The notes under the pieces: model-generated
Seen by the model: only the letters and a program-made list of their open reading frames with translations
Databases searched by the model: none
Told to the model about the DNA's origin: nothing
Program-made: the position numbers and the translations under genes
NCBI GenBank assembly: GCA_014058105.1
Contig: JACGCM010001796.1
Span: 1,488,001 to 1,552,000 of the forward strand
DNA length: 64,000 nucleotides
From: Kingdonia uniflora
Taxonomy: Eukaryota; Streptophyta; Magnoliopsida; Ranunculales; Circaeasteraceae
Reading direction: 5' to 3'
Part shown: one piece after another, positions 48,313-59,998 of the stretch
Numbering within the stretch: position 1 is the first letter of the stretch
Layout: every line of letters begins with the position of its first letter

Positions 48313-48510
48313 CACTAGCTAAAGAGAGACCAAGAATCATCCTCAGACAAGAGTTCCAGATTATGTATGTGAGTCGAGCCCATCATAATTGCAACTCTTT
48401 CGCTACATGTAGTGACCAGAATCCTACTTCCAAGTGCAGCACCATCAGACTCAGACCCAAAAAAACCAAACGGCCAGACTAGAACTTCAATTGAGAGTTC
48501 AGACCAATTA
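48313..48510 (-). pseudogene. NB-ARC (NLR resistance protein) fragment
   Basis: The minus-strand frame contains GSRILVTTCSERVAIMMGS followed by LELLSEDDSWSLFS. These are the RNBS-B and adjacent GLPL-side blocks of the NB-ARC domain of plant CC-NLR proteins, which bind ATP/ADP and switch immune signalling. Only about 45 recognisable residues are present, with no P-loop and no LRR. The piece begins exactly where the eIF2B gamma fragment ends. Confidence 0.8.
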
Positions 48511-48835
48511 TCCATTTTGTGGAAAAGGTAAACCTTAAAAAAAATAAACACTAATTTCAACTAAGAGTGAGTTGAGAGATGAAAACAAATTTTCGCGGGA
48601 AAAGTGGCAGTTAAAAATCTATCTGGATATATCGTGAAAATATTGGCGATATATATATAAACCCCTCTAGTGAGTCTCACAATACAATTGTATTGATGTG
48701 GTTTTAGGTATCTCTGTGTAAACCCTAAACCTTCCCTTGCTTGTAATCGACCAGTATTGTTGGATTCTGAATTGTTGTTGTTGTTGCCTTGGTATGATTG
48801 AGTGAGTTGTATGATGTGAATTACTCACTAAGTTA

Positions 48836-49130
48836 GTGTTTCAATGGTGTTGATAATGCAGGAGTGAAGTTAGTGAGGGCGTGTTAATGGTTCAACTTTG
48901 GGAATCAATATTAAAGTACCCCTTTGTCCCAATTTGGAGAAAGCAAAAGGTTTCAATGGTGTTGATGATACAAATTGAAGGTACCCCTTTGTCTCTAATT
49001 GGGTAGTAATAGCGAAGATTTAATATTTTTCATGAATTTCTTACTAGTGTTTCAATGGTTTTGATGATACAGGAGTGAAGTTAGGGAGGGCATGTTAATG
49101 GTTCAACTTGGGGAATCAAATTGAAGGTTT
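48836..49130 (+). repeat. Repeated upstream region of the TAF1C-like gene
   Basis: 'gtgtttcaatggt(g/t)ttgat' with 'caggagtgaagttag' and 'gtgttaatggttcaact' occurs at 48836 and 49048, with a partial copy at 48949. The second copy ends about 40 bp before the start codon. Confidence 0.85.
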
Positions 49131-49171
49131 GTGAAGTACCCTTTTGTCTCTAATTTGGTAGTAATAATTTC

Positions 49172-51040
49172 ATGGATTTCTCGGAAGATTGGAAATCCCT
49201 TTGGTCAATTTCATCACTCTTCTCTCCACCTTTACTTCTCTCAGGCAAATCTGCGAAACCCTTAGGTCCACTTCTCTTTTCGCCTTCTCCTAAAACCTTA
49301 ACCCCTCTATTCTCTTCACCCTCTCTCTATCCTCCTCCTCCACCACCTCTTTCCCACAATACAAATCTCCATCTCTTAACCCAACCCAAAAAAGACTCTT
49401 TCATCCTTCCCTCTGTCCTCTCATCCATCGCCGCCGATATCTTCGCACCCGATGATCACACTGATGTCAACTCCCCTCCTTTCCAGAAAAACAATCTTCT
49501 TCAAATTCTTGACTGTAACGAAAATAATATATTTTTACTGTTTTTTCCCGTGGGTGAGAATTCGGATACGGTGGGGTTTGTTAAATTGTCTAAGAAGAAA
49601 TCAAAAACACCAGTTGTTATAGCTGATACTGGTGGAGATGTATTTAGAGCGAAACAAAGTCTCAATTCGCGAATTATTCAGATTTCGGTAATGCTTTATT
49701 CTGGTACGAGTTTTCTGTTAGCTTCTACGCTTTATTCTGTTGATTGGTATAGAGTTGAGATTAGAGAAGAACTTGCTTTAGTTCACTTGGGTACCAGACA
49801 TTTTAGTCATGTTGTTGTGCATTCTTGTTGGGATTCCTATTTGGTAGAAAGTTTGGTATTGTTAAAGAACGGTGATCTGTTCTTATTTGATATAGGTTGT
49901 ATTGCTGTAACTGATAAATTGCCGGTAAAGTTAGTGTCGCGTGGGAAGGTTGCAAGGAGGGTGGGTGGTTGAGTTGTGACTTTAGTTGGCATCCTCGGAT
50001 ATTTATTGTTGCCTGTTCTAATGTGTTTTACATGGTTCATTGGAGGCTTGAGAATAGTGAGATAAGCGCTTTAGCTAACATTGAGATGTTTGATTTGAAT
50101 AATCCAGTGAAGAACAATCGATTTATTGCATTTTGTAAGGCGGGTTCAGATGGATTTCGTTTTTGTGTTGTAACAGAGTATCATTTATGCCTTGTCGACA
50201 CTAGAAAGCCGTTGATGCCCGTGCTGCAATGGGTTCATCGTCTTGATAACCCACGTTATGTCAATGTATTCAAGTTGTCGGAGTTGAGGTCTAATTCAAC
50301 AGAGGAACAATATAAATGGACTTCCGAATCTGGTTTTGCCATCTTATTAGGATCCTTTTGGAATTCTGAGTTCAATCTCTTCTGCTATGGACCATCTTTA
50401 CCAACACCTTATGGGTTAGTAGCTTCTAAAGTTTCATCATTTTGTAATTCTCTCTATGCATGGGAGCTTCCTTCGGAACTTTGTTTATTGGGTAGCCGGT
50501 GCAATTGTGGAAACTGCCTTCTTAAAGAAGATTGCTATAAGACTACGCTTCCTGAATGGATTGATTGGCGGCAAAAACAAGACCTGGTTCTTGGGTTTTG
50601 CATCATTAGTGGAGATCCTTGGGATTGTTCAGAGGGGTTCACACTTATTAGACTGGTGACATCTGGGAGATTGGAATTACAAAAGTATTTCGCTTCTTGG
50701 GATTTTATCAGTGTAAAGCCAGAAGAATCAAGAAAATGGTTGTCTTCCCAGATTAAAGATTCTCGTTTACGTGCTATAAGTAATCAGAAATATAAGTATC
50801 CTAGGAGATTTAAGTACTTGCGTCTTGAGTATCTCCTTGGATACATGTATGGAGATCTTTCTAACGTCCATATCAAGAAGATGCGGAATACTTCTTCTAA
50901 AACAATATCACGGACTCAAGACAGACGTGAACTTGGACGTGAAAGGCTGAGATCTGTTGGTGTCCATCAAGTTGGTTCATCTCCCGATATATTTTTTTTT
51001 AAACTGCCTGTATCCACTATAAATACAGGCAGAGAATAGA
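49172..51040 (+). pseudogene. TAF1C-like protein (RNA polymerase I TBP-associated factor C type), frameshifted and truncated
   Basis: The start MDFSEDWKSLWSISSLFSPP and the following LSGKSAKPLGPLLFSPSPKT match the N-terminus I know from plant proteins annotated as TAF1C-like (RNA polymerase I selectivity factor). The first frame runs 266 residues to 49972. The second frame continues from about 49969 (LSCDFSWHPRI) for about 355 residues, which implies loss of one base in the G-rich stretch near 49955-49968. The C-terminus ends early: its last dozen residues (KLPVSTINTGRE) are read from a gypsy LTR starting near 51000. Family members are about 900 residues, so roughly the last third is missing. 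No introns are visible in the part present. A sequencing error at the frameshift is possible; the truncation is not. Confidence 0.7.
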
Positions 51041-51285
51041 TTATTCAAGAGACCACAATCCACAACTCTATTATCATTACTTCTTAACCCTACTACCACT
51101 CCAAACTTGTAATAACTAGCAACATATTGGATTTTACATAAAAATCCTCCTCGAGGTTGTAGTTTTTCCCGAGTTTTCCACGTAAAATCTTATTTGTTTA
51201 GCTTATTATTGCATTTTCATTACTAATAGTATTAGCGAAGATTCTCCTTCCGAAAAACACGCCACTACAATCATACAACAACTAT
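51000..51285 (+). mobile_element. Partial solo LTR of the gypsy 2 family
   Basis: Matches the reverse complement of 39949-40240, including 'tataaatacaggcagag', 'cctcgaggt' and 'aaaacacg(c/t)ca(c/t)tacaa'. The U3 part is missing and no primer site follows, so it is a truncated solo LTR in the opposite orientation. Its TATA box lies downstream of the TAF1C-like stop. Confidence 0.9.
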
Positions 51286-51344
51286 TATCAAGCCGAGCTA
51301 TAACTGTTCTATCTGCTAAATCTGAATTTTTATTTTTTTTCTCT

Positions 51345-51690
51345 TGTCTTGATGGCAGGTAAATCCATAAGATATTGATAGATGGCGATGGTAATGAATA
51401 ATATATTAAGCAATATATATTGCCGTAAAGAGAGGTATATATATTTAAGTGATTGATTTTTGTGCAATCTCGGTGTTTTAGTATTTTTTATTAAATATAC
51501 AATTTATTTTAGATAACGAAGATGCTAGAAGCGAAACAAGTCGAGCATAGAATTAGAGCTTTGAAAGTGGAAAAAAATTCAGAGTCGTAGGAAGAGAGGA
51601 AACATGAAAAACAAGAAAAACGGAAAACAGATCAAGTTTCTCTTGTTTTTCATGCTTCCTCTTTTCCCTATGCCTATGCATTTATTTTCT
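51345..51690 (+). pseudogene. Fragment copy of the unidentified gene at 54.2-54.5 kb
   Basis: Two exons of the minus-strand gene at 54165-54485 are present here on the plus strand ('gatggcgatggtaatgaa', then 'gatgctagaagcgaa' and 'agaggaaacatgaaaa'), with their intron. Reading is destroyed by TAG at 51588 and several substitutions. Confidence 0.85.
51596..51665. repeat. Short inverted repeat (hairpin)
   Basis: 'gaggaaacatgaaaaacaag' (from 51597) is followed after about 25 bp by 'cttgtttttcatgcttcctc' (51640-51659), a near-perfect reverse complement of 20 bp. The right arm extends as an inverted copy of the exon sequence just before it. Confidence 0.85.
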
Positions 51691-51779
51691 ATTTGCGATC
51701 ATTCAAGGTGTTTAATTCGTGTTATTCAATTTCAAATTTTAATTCAAATACGCGTCGCTCTAAACCGAATATCCTCCTC

Positions 51780-51975
51780 TATTATTATATATAGAAGTTG
51801 AGGAGAGAAATTTATAAACCTAATCCGAAGAAAATCACGCCAACATCAACAGGTATGGATTCTCTTTCGAAATCTCCTAAATTTCTTATATGTTTAATTT
51901 TGTCATTGTTGGTGATTAGGAGATAAATTTCTTCTATGTTTCTATTCATCTTAGTGGTTAGAGTTTTGAAATCCC
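51780..51975 (+). repeat. Leader-like segment, inverted copy at 3938-4115
   Basis: See partner. Here it runs from 'gttgaggagagaaatttata' to 'cttagtggttagagttttga' and is followed by intron-like T-rich sequence and a coding segment at 52118. Confidence 0.8.
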
Positions 51976-52109
51976 TAAATTTCTCATATGTTTTTGTTCT
52001 TGTTACTGATTATTAGGGTTTTCCAAATACTCAAAAAATATTGTTTAATTTTACTAATTAGGGTTTTGAAATTTCCTAAATTAATTTCGAAAGTCCTTAT
52101 TAGTTTATT

Positions 52110-52440
52110 GTGTTTAGGATGATCCTCCGCAGCGGACTTAATACTGGCGAGAGGCCCGATGACAAATTTGATGGCAAATTTGAAAAACAAATTGAAGAAT
52201 CTGAAAAAAAAATAGACGTAGCTGAAGTGAGGCGTCAGTGGCTGAAGAATAATTGTAGAATGATAAGGGAAGGAGTCTACGAACTTCCGGTGCGTGAAAT
52301 TTTAATATAATCTTCATCTCATTGTTGTTGCCAAACTAATTACAGCTCTTTTTTCTTGTATGTTAGGATTATGCAATTTCTGGTCCTGGCCTTTTTAGTG
52401 TCAGACTCGGAGGCTTTTACCCCAAATCTCGTTATATATA
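52110..52440 (+). CDS. Unidentified coding segment (possible two exons)
   Basis: After an acceptor-like 'ttgtgtttag' a frame reads MILRSGLNTGERPDDKFDGKFEKQIEESEKKIDVAEVRR and continues to YELP before a donor-like 'ccggtgcg'. A second piece after 'tgttag' (52368) reads DYAISGPGLFSVRLGGFYP. Charged, helix-like N-terminal half. I do not recognise the family. With the leader at 51780-51860 it looks like the 5' half of a real gene, but the rest is not evident. Confidence 0.4.
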
Positions 52441-54164
52441 TGTTAGTATCACTTTATCTTCTTGTTTCCTTGGCTATTTGCACTGCGCTCACTAGTAACA
52501 CGCTTTTGATATTTGCGTTGTAAAAGAATCGAACCTGTTCCCAAACCAAAGAAAATAAAGGAGTGATAGTCCCAGAGCCGCGGTGTGGAAAGTTGTTTGA
52601 ATCTAGGCAGCAATCTGTTTTTTAATATGTTTCAGTTTGGTTCTCTAGCTAATGGCGTTGAGCACGCTGTGTACGCACTAGCCAGTTTATGTAATAAAAA
52701 CTACATGTTTTACTTTTGATTTCTGTTTGATTTTCAATGAAGTAGGTTTTTATTGTGTAAATCTATCTTGTTTGTGGTTTCTTTTTTATCAGGGTCTTGT
52801 TCTAGGCTATCTTTTTATGATTTATATATGTCGATAATGTCTCTCTATAAGATTTGATTATCATCTACTCATCCTTTATTTGCGGCTTTTCTGCATCATC
52901 GAGAACAGCACGGGTCTTCTTAAATAAGCCTCACCTTTTCTTTGAACTTTTGAAGGAGAAAGAAGAAACAAGTACATCCGGCGTAGTTGTTTGGTTGTAA
53001 TAACAATAAGCAACGGGCAGAGATCACAAGACAACAATAAGTTTTGACGAACAGCTACACTCTGCCTTTAAAGACATATTAGTGAACATTTAATTCAATC
53101 GATTACAAAATTTGTTGTTAAAGACGGCATTTTGCACTTGATAAAAGCCATTTCCAGTATGACAAAACACCTCTTCATACAACCTTTTCAACATTAACCA
53201 GAGACACAGTTCACCATTGTTCAGCAAAAGCATACTTTTCTTCTTCTTTTTTGGTCTCAGTGGGATTTCTGCAATTCACGACATTGTTGTCCCTATTTTC
53301 ACCAGAAAAAAATATATCAAACTGACGTACTGTTCTAGTGGGAAAAAATGTCAATCTTACCTCAAAATGCTGTATCAGATCCAGATTAAAAAAAACATAC
53401 CAAATTAAATTCAGAAAATGTAGTTTCCCAACTGTCATATATCATAGAGCACAGAAGAAAAGCTAAATTTGAATTAAACAATAAAACAAGTAAAGCTGCT
53501 CAAAAACTACATCTTCTTAATATGTAATATTTATTAAAATTAGAAATGAAAGAATCGATTAGAAGTTACAGAGTCCTGTCTTTGAGCAAACAAACTATCA
53601 CACCAAGTGGGAAGAAAGAAAAATTTCATACAAAATCGTCTCTAAATTGACTACAGAGCTACTAAAATATGCACTTCAGATCTAGACCTTCCACATCATA
53701 TAGCGAGTTAATAATCCCCTAGAGCGGATTCTGAAACCTGTCAGTGGAGTTAACAGAAAGCGCACGATAAGATTTTAAAATCATTATATAAGGTGACATA
53801 TCTCAAATGCACTCATAAATCGCTTAATCAGAATACACATGTTTCGTGAAATCAGTACAAAAAAATAATATAGAAATTATATCTGTAAGACTTGTACTTT
53901 TATCACATCAAAGAGAAATAGCATGGATAATTATTGAACACATCATGAAAACATAGAAAAGAGGTCACTGTACAGCACCTAATGACGGAACATAACCTTG
54001 AATAAACATTTTAGTGGAGTGAAGCACCTGTACAAGTGTGCTTTAATTTTTATTTCAAACTGGAAAAAAACAAGAGAGGATGTTACTATAACAAGAAAAT
54101 GAACTTCTTGGTGGAATTAAGCAATACGATATAATGGAGATCACGCTTAACTAACCTGGTAAAG
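52441..54164. other. Gene-free stretch
   Basis: AT-rich with many short frames and no recognisable domain. A frame at 53211-53438 (minus) has normal-looking composition but no similarity I recognise. Confidence 0.4.
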
Positions 54165-55970
54165 CTACTCATTCTTCCGAGCCCGCTCATCAGCTTTCCG
54201 TTTTTCTTGCTTTTCATGTTTCCTCTCTTCCCTAAGCCTCTGCATTTCTTCTAGCTTTAAAGCTCTAGTCCTCCGCTCGACTTGTTCGCTTCTAGCATCT
54301 CCGATAGCTAAAATGAATTGTATATTTAATAAGAAATGCCGAAACATTAAGAGAGTACAAAAATCAATCACTTAAATATAAAGAATATACCTCTCTTTGC
54401 GGTAATATATGCTGCTTAATATATTCTTCATCACCATTGCCATCCACCACTAGCTTAGGATTTAACGTACCATCAATAGTAAGAACTACATCAGAGAAGA
54501 GAAAGAAAAGGAGAAATCAGATGTAGTAGCAAAAACAGTTATAGCGTTTGACCACGACGACCACGATTCCTATCATATATATAGAAAGAGAAAAATAGAT
54601 AGATTACCATTCGCAATTGGACCACAATCATCCATATATGCTGATGTATACTTAATTCCTTCAATAACATACGATTGAAGTATTTCATGTGATACACCCT
54701 CAATTGTGCGCCTACAAAAAAAAATAATTAACAAAATAAATAAATAAAAATGTAAAAAATGAAATAAAAACTGTAAACATAAATCAATCTTACCCATTCA
54801 TAAAATGTTGGGCATATTCCCAACCCGAGCCATCACATACAACTTCCCCTTCTTCTAGTTCGTATGTGTCGGATTCTGAGTTGTAACTCAATATTGCAGC
54901 CTCAACATTTTCTCTCTTCTCCACTATCAAAAATGAGTAATCGTGATCTTCACCAGTTTTTCTTCTTCTTATCAGATCAACTTTCCTTTGGAAATTCCTA
55001 AACTTTTCTATTACTTTTGGGTAAATTGTTTTAAGCTCCTCACCAACCATGTATGCATCAATAATTTGGCCTTTCAAAAGCCAGTCTGCGTGCTAAAATC
55101 AAGAATTCCAGTCAATATCAACATCAATAAATAGAACACACAAGATCTTGAAGAAACTCACTCTTCATAAGTATTTGAAGATGATTAAACTCCTCTATGT
55201 TAGGGTTTTAAATGTTACGGAGAAAAAATAGGGTTTTCTGGGCAATTCCACAATGGTGGGAAGAGATCAAAATAACAAGAACAAGCTTGATTCAAATTAA
55301 AGCTAGTGCTTGTACAGCTGATTCTCTCAGGGCTTTTCCCTCTTTTGTAAATTCTTCCATATAAATGAAATTCACCCTAGCTTCATTTCTTTAAAAAAAA
55401 AAAATCACGTGGAAGGAACCTATATATATGCATACAAATTAAAATTACAAAACTTCATGCAAGTTACCTTCTCTTTCAAGAATTCAATGGCAGTTGCTGC
55501 CGATCCTACCCGCCCAGAGAAGGCCAAAACAATACTAACTGATATACGCCTTATTTCTAGACAATCCCGGGCAGCTACAATCACCAAAAAATATATATCA
55601 TATAAGCTAGATAAAGACTGATAGGTTGCATTTTCTGACTACATGTATAGTTGTGTGTTGGACTTTAAGTTGTTACCAGGAAAAAGTTTACTGAGAGAAA
55701 ACACTCACCGGTCACATACAATTCTTTAGGATCTGAAAACGTCTCTTGGTCATCTGAACCTAAAATGACGTAATCTTTGTTCCTGACGGCAATTATGCAA
55801 GTACATGATTTTGAATTTCTTCTCTGCAGTAGGAATTTTAGGAATTTTAAGCCCTAAATTTGGGAAAGCCTCTTTAAAACTCTGCAGTAACAATTTACGA
55901 GTTTTAAACAACAACAGCCATAGCTCTTGTACCATTTTTAACTCATTGTCATTGTCAGAAGTAGCATGGA
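54165..55970 (-). CDS. Unidentified multi-exon gene, fused at its 5' side to eIF2B gamma exon 11
   Basis: Probable exons on the minus strand: 55680-55970, 55468-55574, 54794-55092, 54608-54711, 54391-54485 and 54165-54307 (stop at 54165-54167), with GT/AG borders. Residue landmarks: KKFKIMYLHN, DYVILGSDDQETFSDPKELYV (after a possible frame change near 55790), FSGRVGSAATAIEFLKEK, EELKTIYPKVIEKFRNFQRK, DDCGPIANGN, and a highly charged C-terminal helix (EEMQRLREERKHEKQEKRKA). I do not recognise the family. Its upstream end runs without a break into eIF2B gamma exon 11 (VVNSIVM then IHATSDND), so either its first exon was replaced by the duplication or it was captured. Parts are copied at 51345-51690. 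Confidence 0.45.
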
Positions 55971-58900
55971 TCATCACAATTGAATTAACAACCTGTATAT
56001 GAAAAAAAACAAAAAATTAATTCAAAAATCTATCATCAAGGAATGCACACATCTTTCCTTGTCTTCAGAAACCTTGACGTCTACGAAAAAAGAAAAAAAA
56101 AAAACGACGATTTTTTCCATCCCACTACTGGCCACAGTAAATAAACCAAACAAGGAATTTGAGAACTTACTAAGTAAAAAAAAAATCATCAAGAAGAGCT
56201 TTATTCAGTTACGTAAACACCATGGTGCATCAATTTACTAGAAATCACCAATATATTACAAAATCGAAGAACCAAAGAAACAAGAAAATAGATCTTCATA
56301 ATCAGTTCATTAAGATATATGTTGAATATCATGACCTTTTAGCTATCAATTCTGATACAATTGCCAAAATGATTTATTTTTTTGTAAGAATTTGTAAATC
56401 ATGGTCTACCCGCTGATATGATACACTGTCAATATTTTATGAGATACCATTAAAAAGTGAGTGCGAAATATACTTAATAAATGAAATGCGTGATAGAGAT
56501 TTTATTTTTTTTGCAGTCCATATTGTGAGATATCGCGATTTACAATAATTTTCATTAAAACGTGATACACATGGATATGATACGATTTACGATTTTCAGA
56601 TATCGTGAATTTCAGTTAGAGGAAAAGTGTACGACTTTTGTTATCTTTGAATAGAAATATACCTTCACATTTGAGCCAATCCTGCAGTGGTTGTCAATGT
56701 CAGATCTTTTGACACTACATTTGTCCCCTAATTGTGAATCTTCACCGAGCATGCATTGTGAGCCAACCTAAAACCCATCAAACAAACTGTCAAACAACCT
56801 TGTTTTTGGATAGGTACTCATTCTTAAGTATTACTTGATGTGGCATGGTTCTGAAGCCAGGAACTTTCGGTAAGAAAGAAGCTACTTTACTTTCTTCTTC
56901 TTCTTCTTTTTTTAAAGAGAAGCTTGTCTCTGTGTCAAATGGAGAAGTCCATGCTAACCGCCTTCTACATGAAAACTAAATCATATTCAGAATTAAAATT
57001 TCTAAGGGGTAAAGTTCTTCACTTTTAGATAATTGTATCTAGAAAACTCAGCTTAATGAAGATTTTCACTCACAGTAGTCTTTGAACCCAGTTCAGCAGT
57101 CGGATGGATGACGTTGTTATGACCGGAAAATGAGTGACCTGATAAATGACTTGCATCTCCTATTACCTATTGAAGGTTATATGAACAAAAATTCAACTCT
57201 GTCAGAAATTAAACACAAACCAAAAAATGCCCAGACGAGTTTAAGTTACTTACATCTCGATTTATGTCACTAAAAGCTTGGATAGAGTTTAGGCGTGCAC
57301 AATACTTGCTCTTTTCAGCAATATAAACACAACACTTGTGTGTCTTTCTTGGAGCAGGAGAAGAACCTTTTAGACCTGACGGCGTTTGGCTGTTTCCGGA
57401 ACAAACTTTCTCATTCCAACTATCATCAAACTGTTGCGCACTGCTGGTTGATACTTCAGACCTCTATAAAGACAAAGTGGAGTGGAAACTAAAAATCAAA
57501 GTGTTGAATTCAAGCGTATATAAAGGAAATAAGAGGGAGAAATCTTATTATTGAATTGATAATTTAGATTACATTATACTCTCTATATATAAGAGAGGGT
57601 CCTTAAACTATTTCTATGAATACCCAATGTGAGACTAAAGGAACATGACAATAGCCCTGCTAACACACCCATCAGAATATCGGCTAATATTTCACATTAT
57701 TCATTTTGAAGTTGTCAGGCTGATATTCATATCCGATAGTCGAATTCAAGATATTTGCCCATTTGTTCCTTATATCGGCCGGCATTTTTAACCATGGTTA
57801 TTTTTTAACTAACCAGCTGGGTCCGGACAAGATACTGTAGTAAATCTTGCTGTATGCTTCGAACTCTATATTTTTTATCAAGAACATCTTGCAGAGTAGA
57901 TCTGATAAGAGAATTTAGATGGAAAAAAATGTCAGAATAGATTACATTTGTTTTGAATATCTGGAGGAGATAAAAAAAAAATTGTTAGGAAGGTAAGAAT
58001 TTAAACATCGAACCTCTTAAATGAATATAAATGAGCATCCATGAGATCCGCTCGAATTTCCATCTGAAAATCAGAATGAAGAAAAGAACTTAGAGGCAGT
58101 TAATTATATGAGCTTGATGAATGCAGGAGTATCGACATGAACTCCATATATTTTGATTGTGGTATTACACACATCTAGTGACAACAAAGTAATACTCTAT
58201 ATCTATCACCCAAATATAGCATACGTGACCTCAAACTGTGATATCCTATGTGTATATATCGCGATATCTAGAACATGGATATAATCCGACTCCAAAACTG
58301 AACTTAAAGTCATAAAGTCCTAACATTGAGAAATTATTGCAATATGAGATTTGTTGATTGATGAAAGATCTAAAATGGTTAAAAATTTCTCAACCTACCT
58401 AGCTTTCAAAGACAAGTAGGTCTTACTTAATAAGTACGAAAGTAAAATGTTGTAAACGTTTTATCTTAAATTAGATCTTAATTGTTGGTCGATATCCATA
58501 CCTAGCCAACAGCAGAGAGTATGCTCTTTTGAACTAGTACATCTTTCTCAACCTCAGCCCCTATAAAGCATGTAAGATGTCATGACTGAGAAAATCATGT
58601 AAAATAGCATATAGAAAGGAAAAATAAAGGATCGTTTAGACTTGCATCCCCACCTAATTCTGAGAAAACTAACCCTGCTTTTGACTAAAACCTTTGCAGT
58701 ACGAGGAAAACTTGATTATTATTATTTTTTCCGGGTGGGGGAGGCAAATCTAAATAACCAATGAAAAACATGGGCCAACCTGTTACTTCAAATAACAAAA
58801 ATTGGTGTGTGGGATCCAGCCCAATGATATTGTATCGGCCTGGCTTCTCGGTCTTGTGAGAATCATGCCCATCAGAATCAAGATCCCCGCTCACTACCTA

Positions 58901-59956
58901 CACATAACGTAATTACTATAAGATGAGAATACATAATTGGAAAACAATAGCTATGATTTCTTACCAATATATCATTTGAAGTAAGAAGATGAGCAACAGC
59001 ACGAAGGGCATCAGCGGTTTCAACATCCTCGGGAACTGAAGCCACCTGTAAATGATAGAAAATGTGGCTCATTATACGTCTGTAGTTATTTATCCCTAAC
59101 CCAATTCGGTTTCAACATCCGCGCTCACTACCTACTCATTATAAAGTGCATTCCAATTAAACCTATTCCTATCCCATATCCTCTAACCCCGCATTTACCA
59201 GGTTTGTGTATACATCTATTCGTGGAAACCCTTTGTCCATTGTACGTAATACTTGTACTTACTAACAACACGAACATCCATACAATGATGGGCACGGAAA
59301 CAAACTACAGTTGTCTTTATAAGGCTAATAGTCATCACGTCCCCAATTCGGCGTTGCAAGATTCTTACCAAAACCTCTCCCAGTAGTATTCTCTTCCAAA
59401 AAAAAAGTAAATTTAGAACTAGCTATCACTGTAACACTATCAATCCCTCTACAACTTGATTTGGAATCATAACTCGAACTTCTCTTTAACCCCATTTGTC
59501 CAAGGCCTAATATCCTCATTTCTCTATATCCATTTCTAGTTTTACAACTACCAAGAAAAAAACCTAAATATTACCTCGATGTGAAGGCAGTCAAGGTAGG
59601 TACTAGAAAGCCAATTACTAACGCTCCTCGCCGCTTCTTTACCTTTAACAACCTACACAATTACAACAAGAAACTTCAATTTATCATAAAGAAAGTTGAA
59701 AAACCAAATTAGAGCACAATTGGGGATGATAGAGAGATACTTACAAGGATGAAATCTTTAAGATTATTGGACTCTAAGAGGTCAATGCAAGAGAGGACAG
59801 GGCGATCGGCAACCGGGAGAAGAGGTTTTGGTACTTCTTCAGATACTGAAGGGACGAGCGTCATTGATGAAATACCACCGGCTAAAACCACAACTTGAAA
59901 CTCCATTGTTGCAGAACTTCAGAGAGAGAGAGATGCTGTTTTTGATGGTGAATGCT
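55971..59956 (-). pseudogene. eIF2B gamma subunit, palindrome left copy
   Basis: Mirror of the right copy, about 4 kb. Exons: 59745-59906, 59575-59652, 58965-59045, 58780-58897, 58502-58560, 58014-58063, 57814-57901, 57254-57463, 57074-57166, 56663-56767, and exon 11 from 55992 downward. It carries the same defects as the right copy: the segment after VVSGDL is joined directly to DSDGHDSHKTEKPGRYN, and the last codon of exon 5 is TAG (58502-58504). Differences from the right copy are few: a 9-bp indel in intron 10 (near 56330), changes in an A-run near 56090, and single bases near 59390. Beyond 55970 it continues into an unrelated gene. Confidence 0.9.
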
Positions 59957-59998
59957 CTTTATCATTGTAAATAACATTTCGGTCTCCCTTGTTGTGAC
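59957..59998. other. 42-bp palindrome spacer
   Basis: The only non-palindromic sequence between the two eIF2B gamma copies. The arms meet at 59956 and 59999. It contains no TATA box or other promoter signal I can see, and it is not the hairpin adapter sequence used in single-molecule libraries. Confidence 0.9.

Noticed and set aside
47300..52440. Helitron with captured genes
   Set aside because: The gene mosaic fits, but I could not find TC at one end and a CTRR with a hairpin at the other; left as a hypothesis in the findings.
59957..59998. Palindrome spacer as a leftover sequencing hairpin adapter
   Set aside because: The 42 bp do not resemble the common single-molecule hairpin adapter, and the arms differ at several sites, as a real duplication would.
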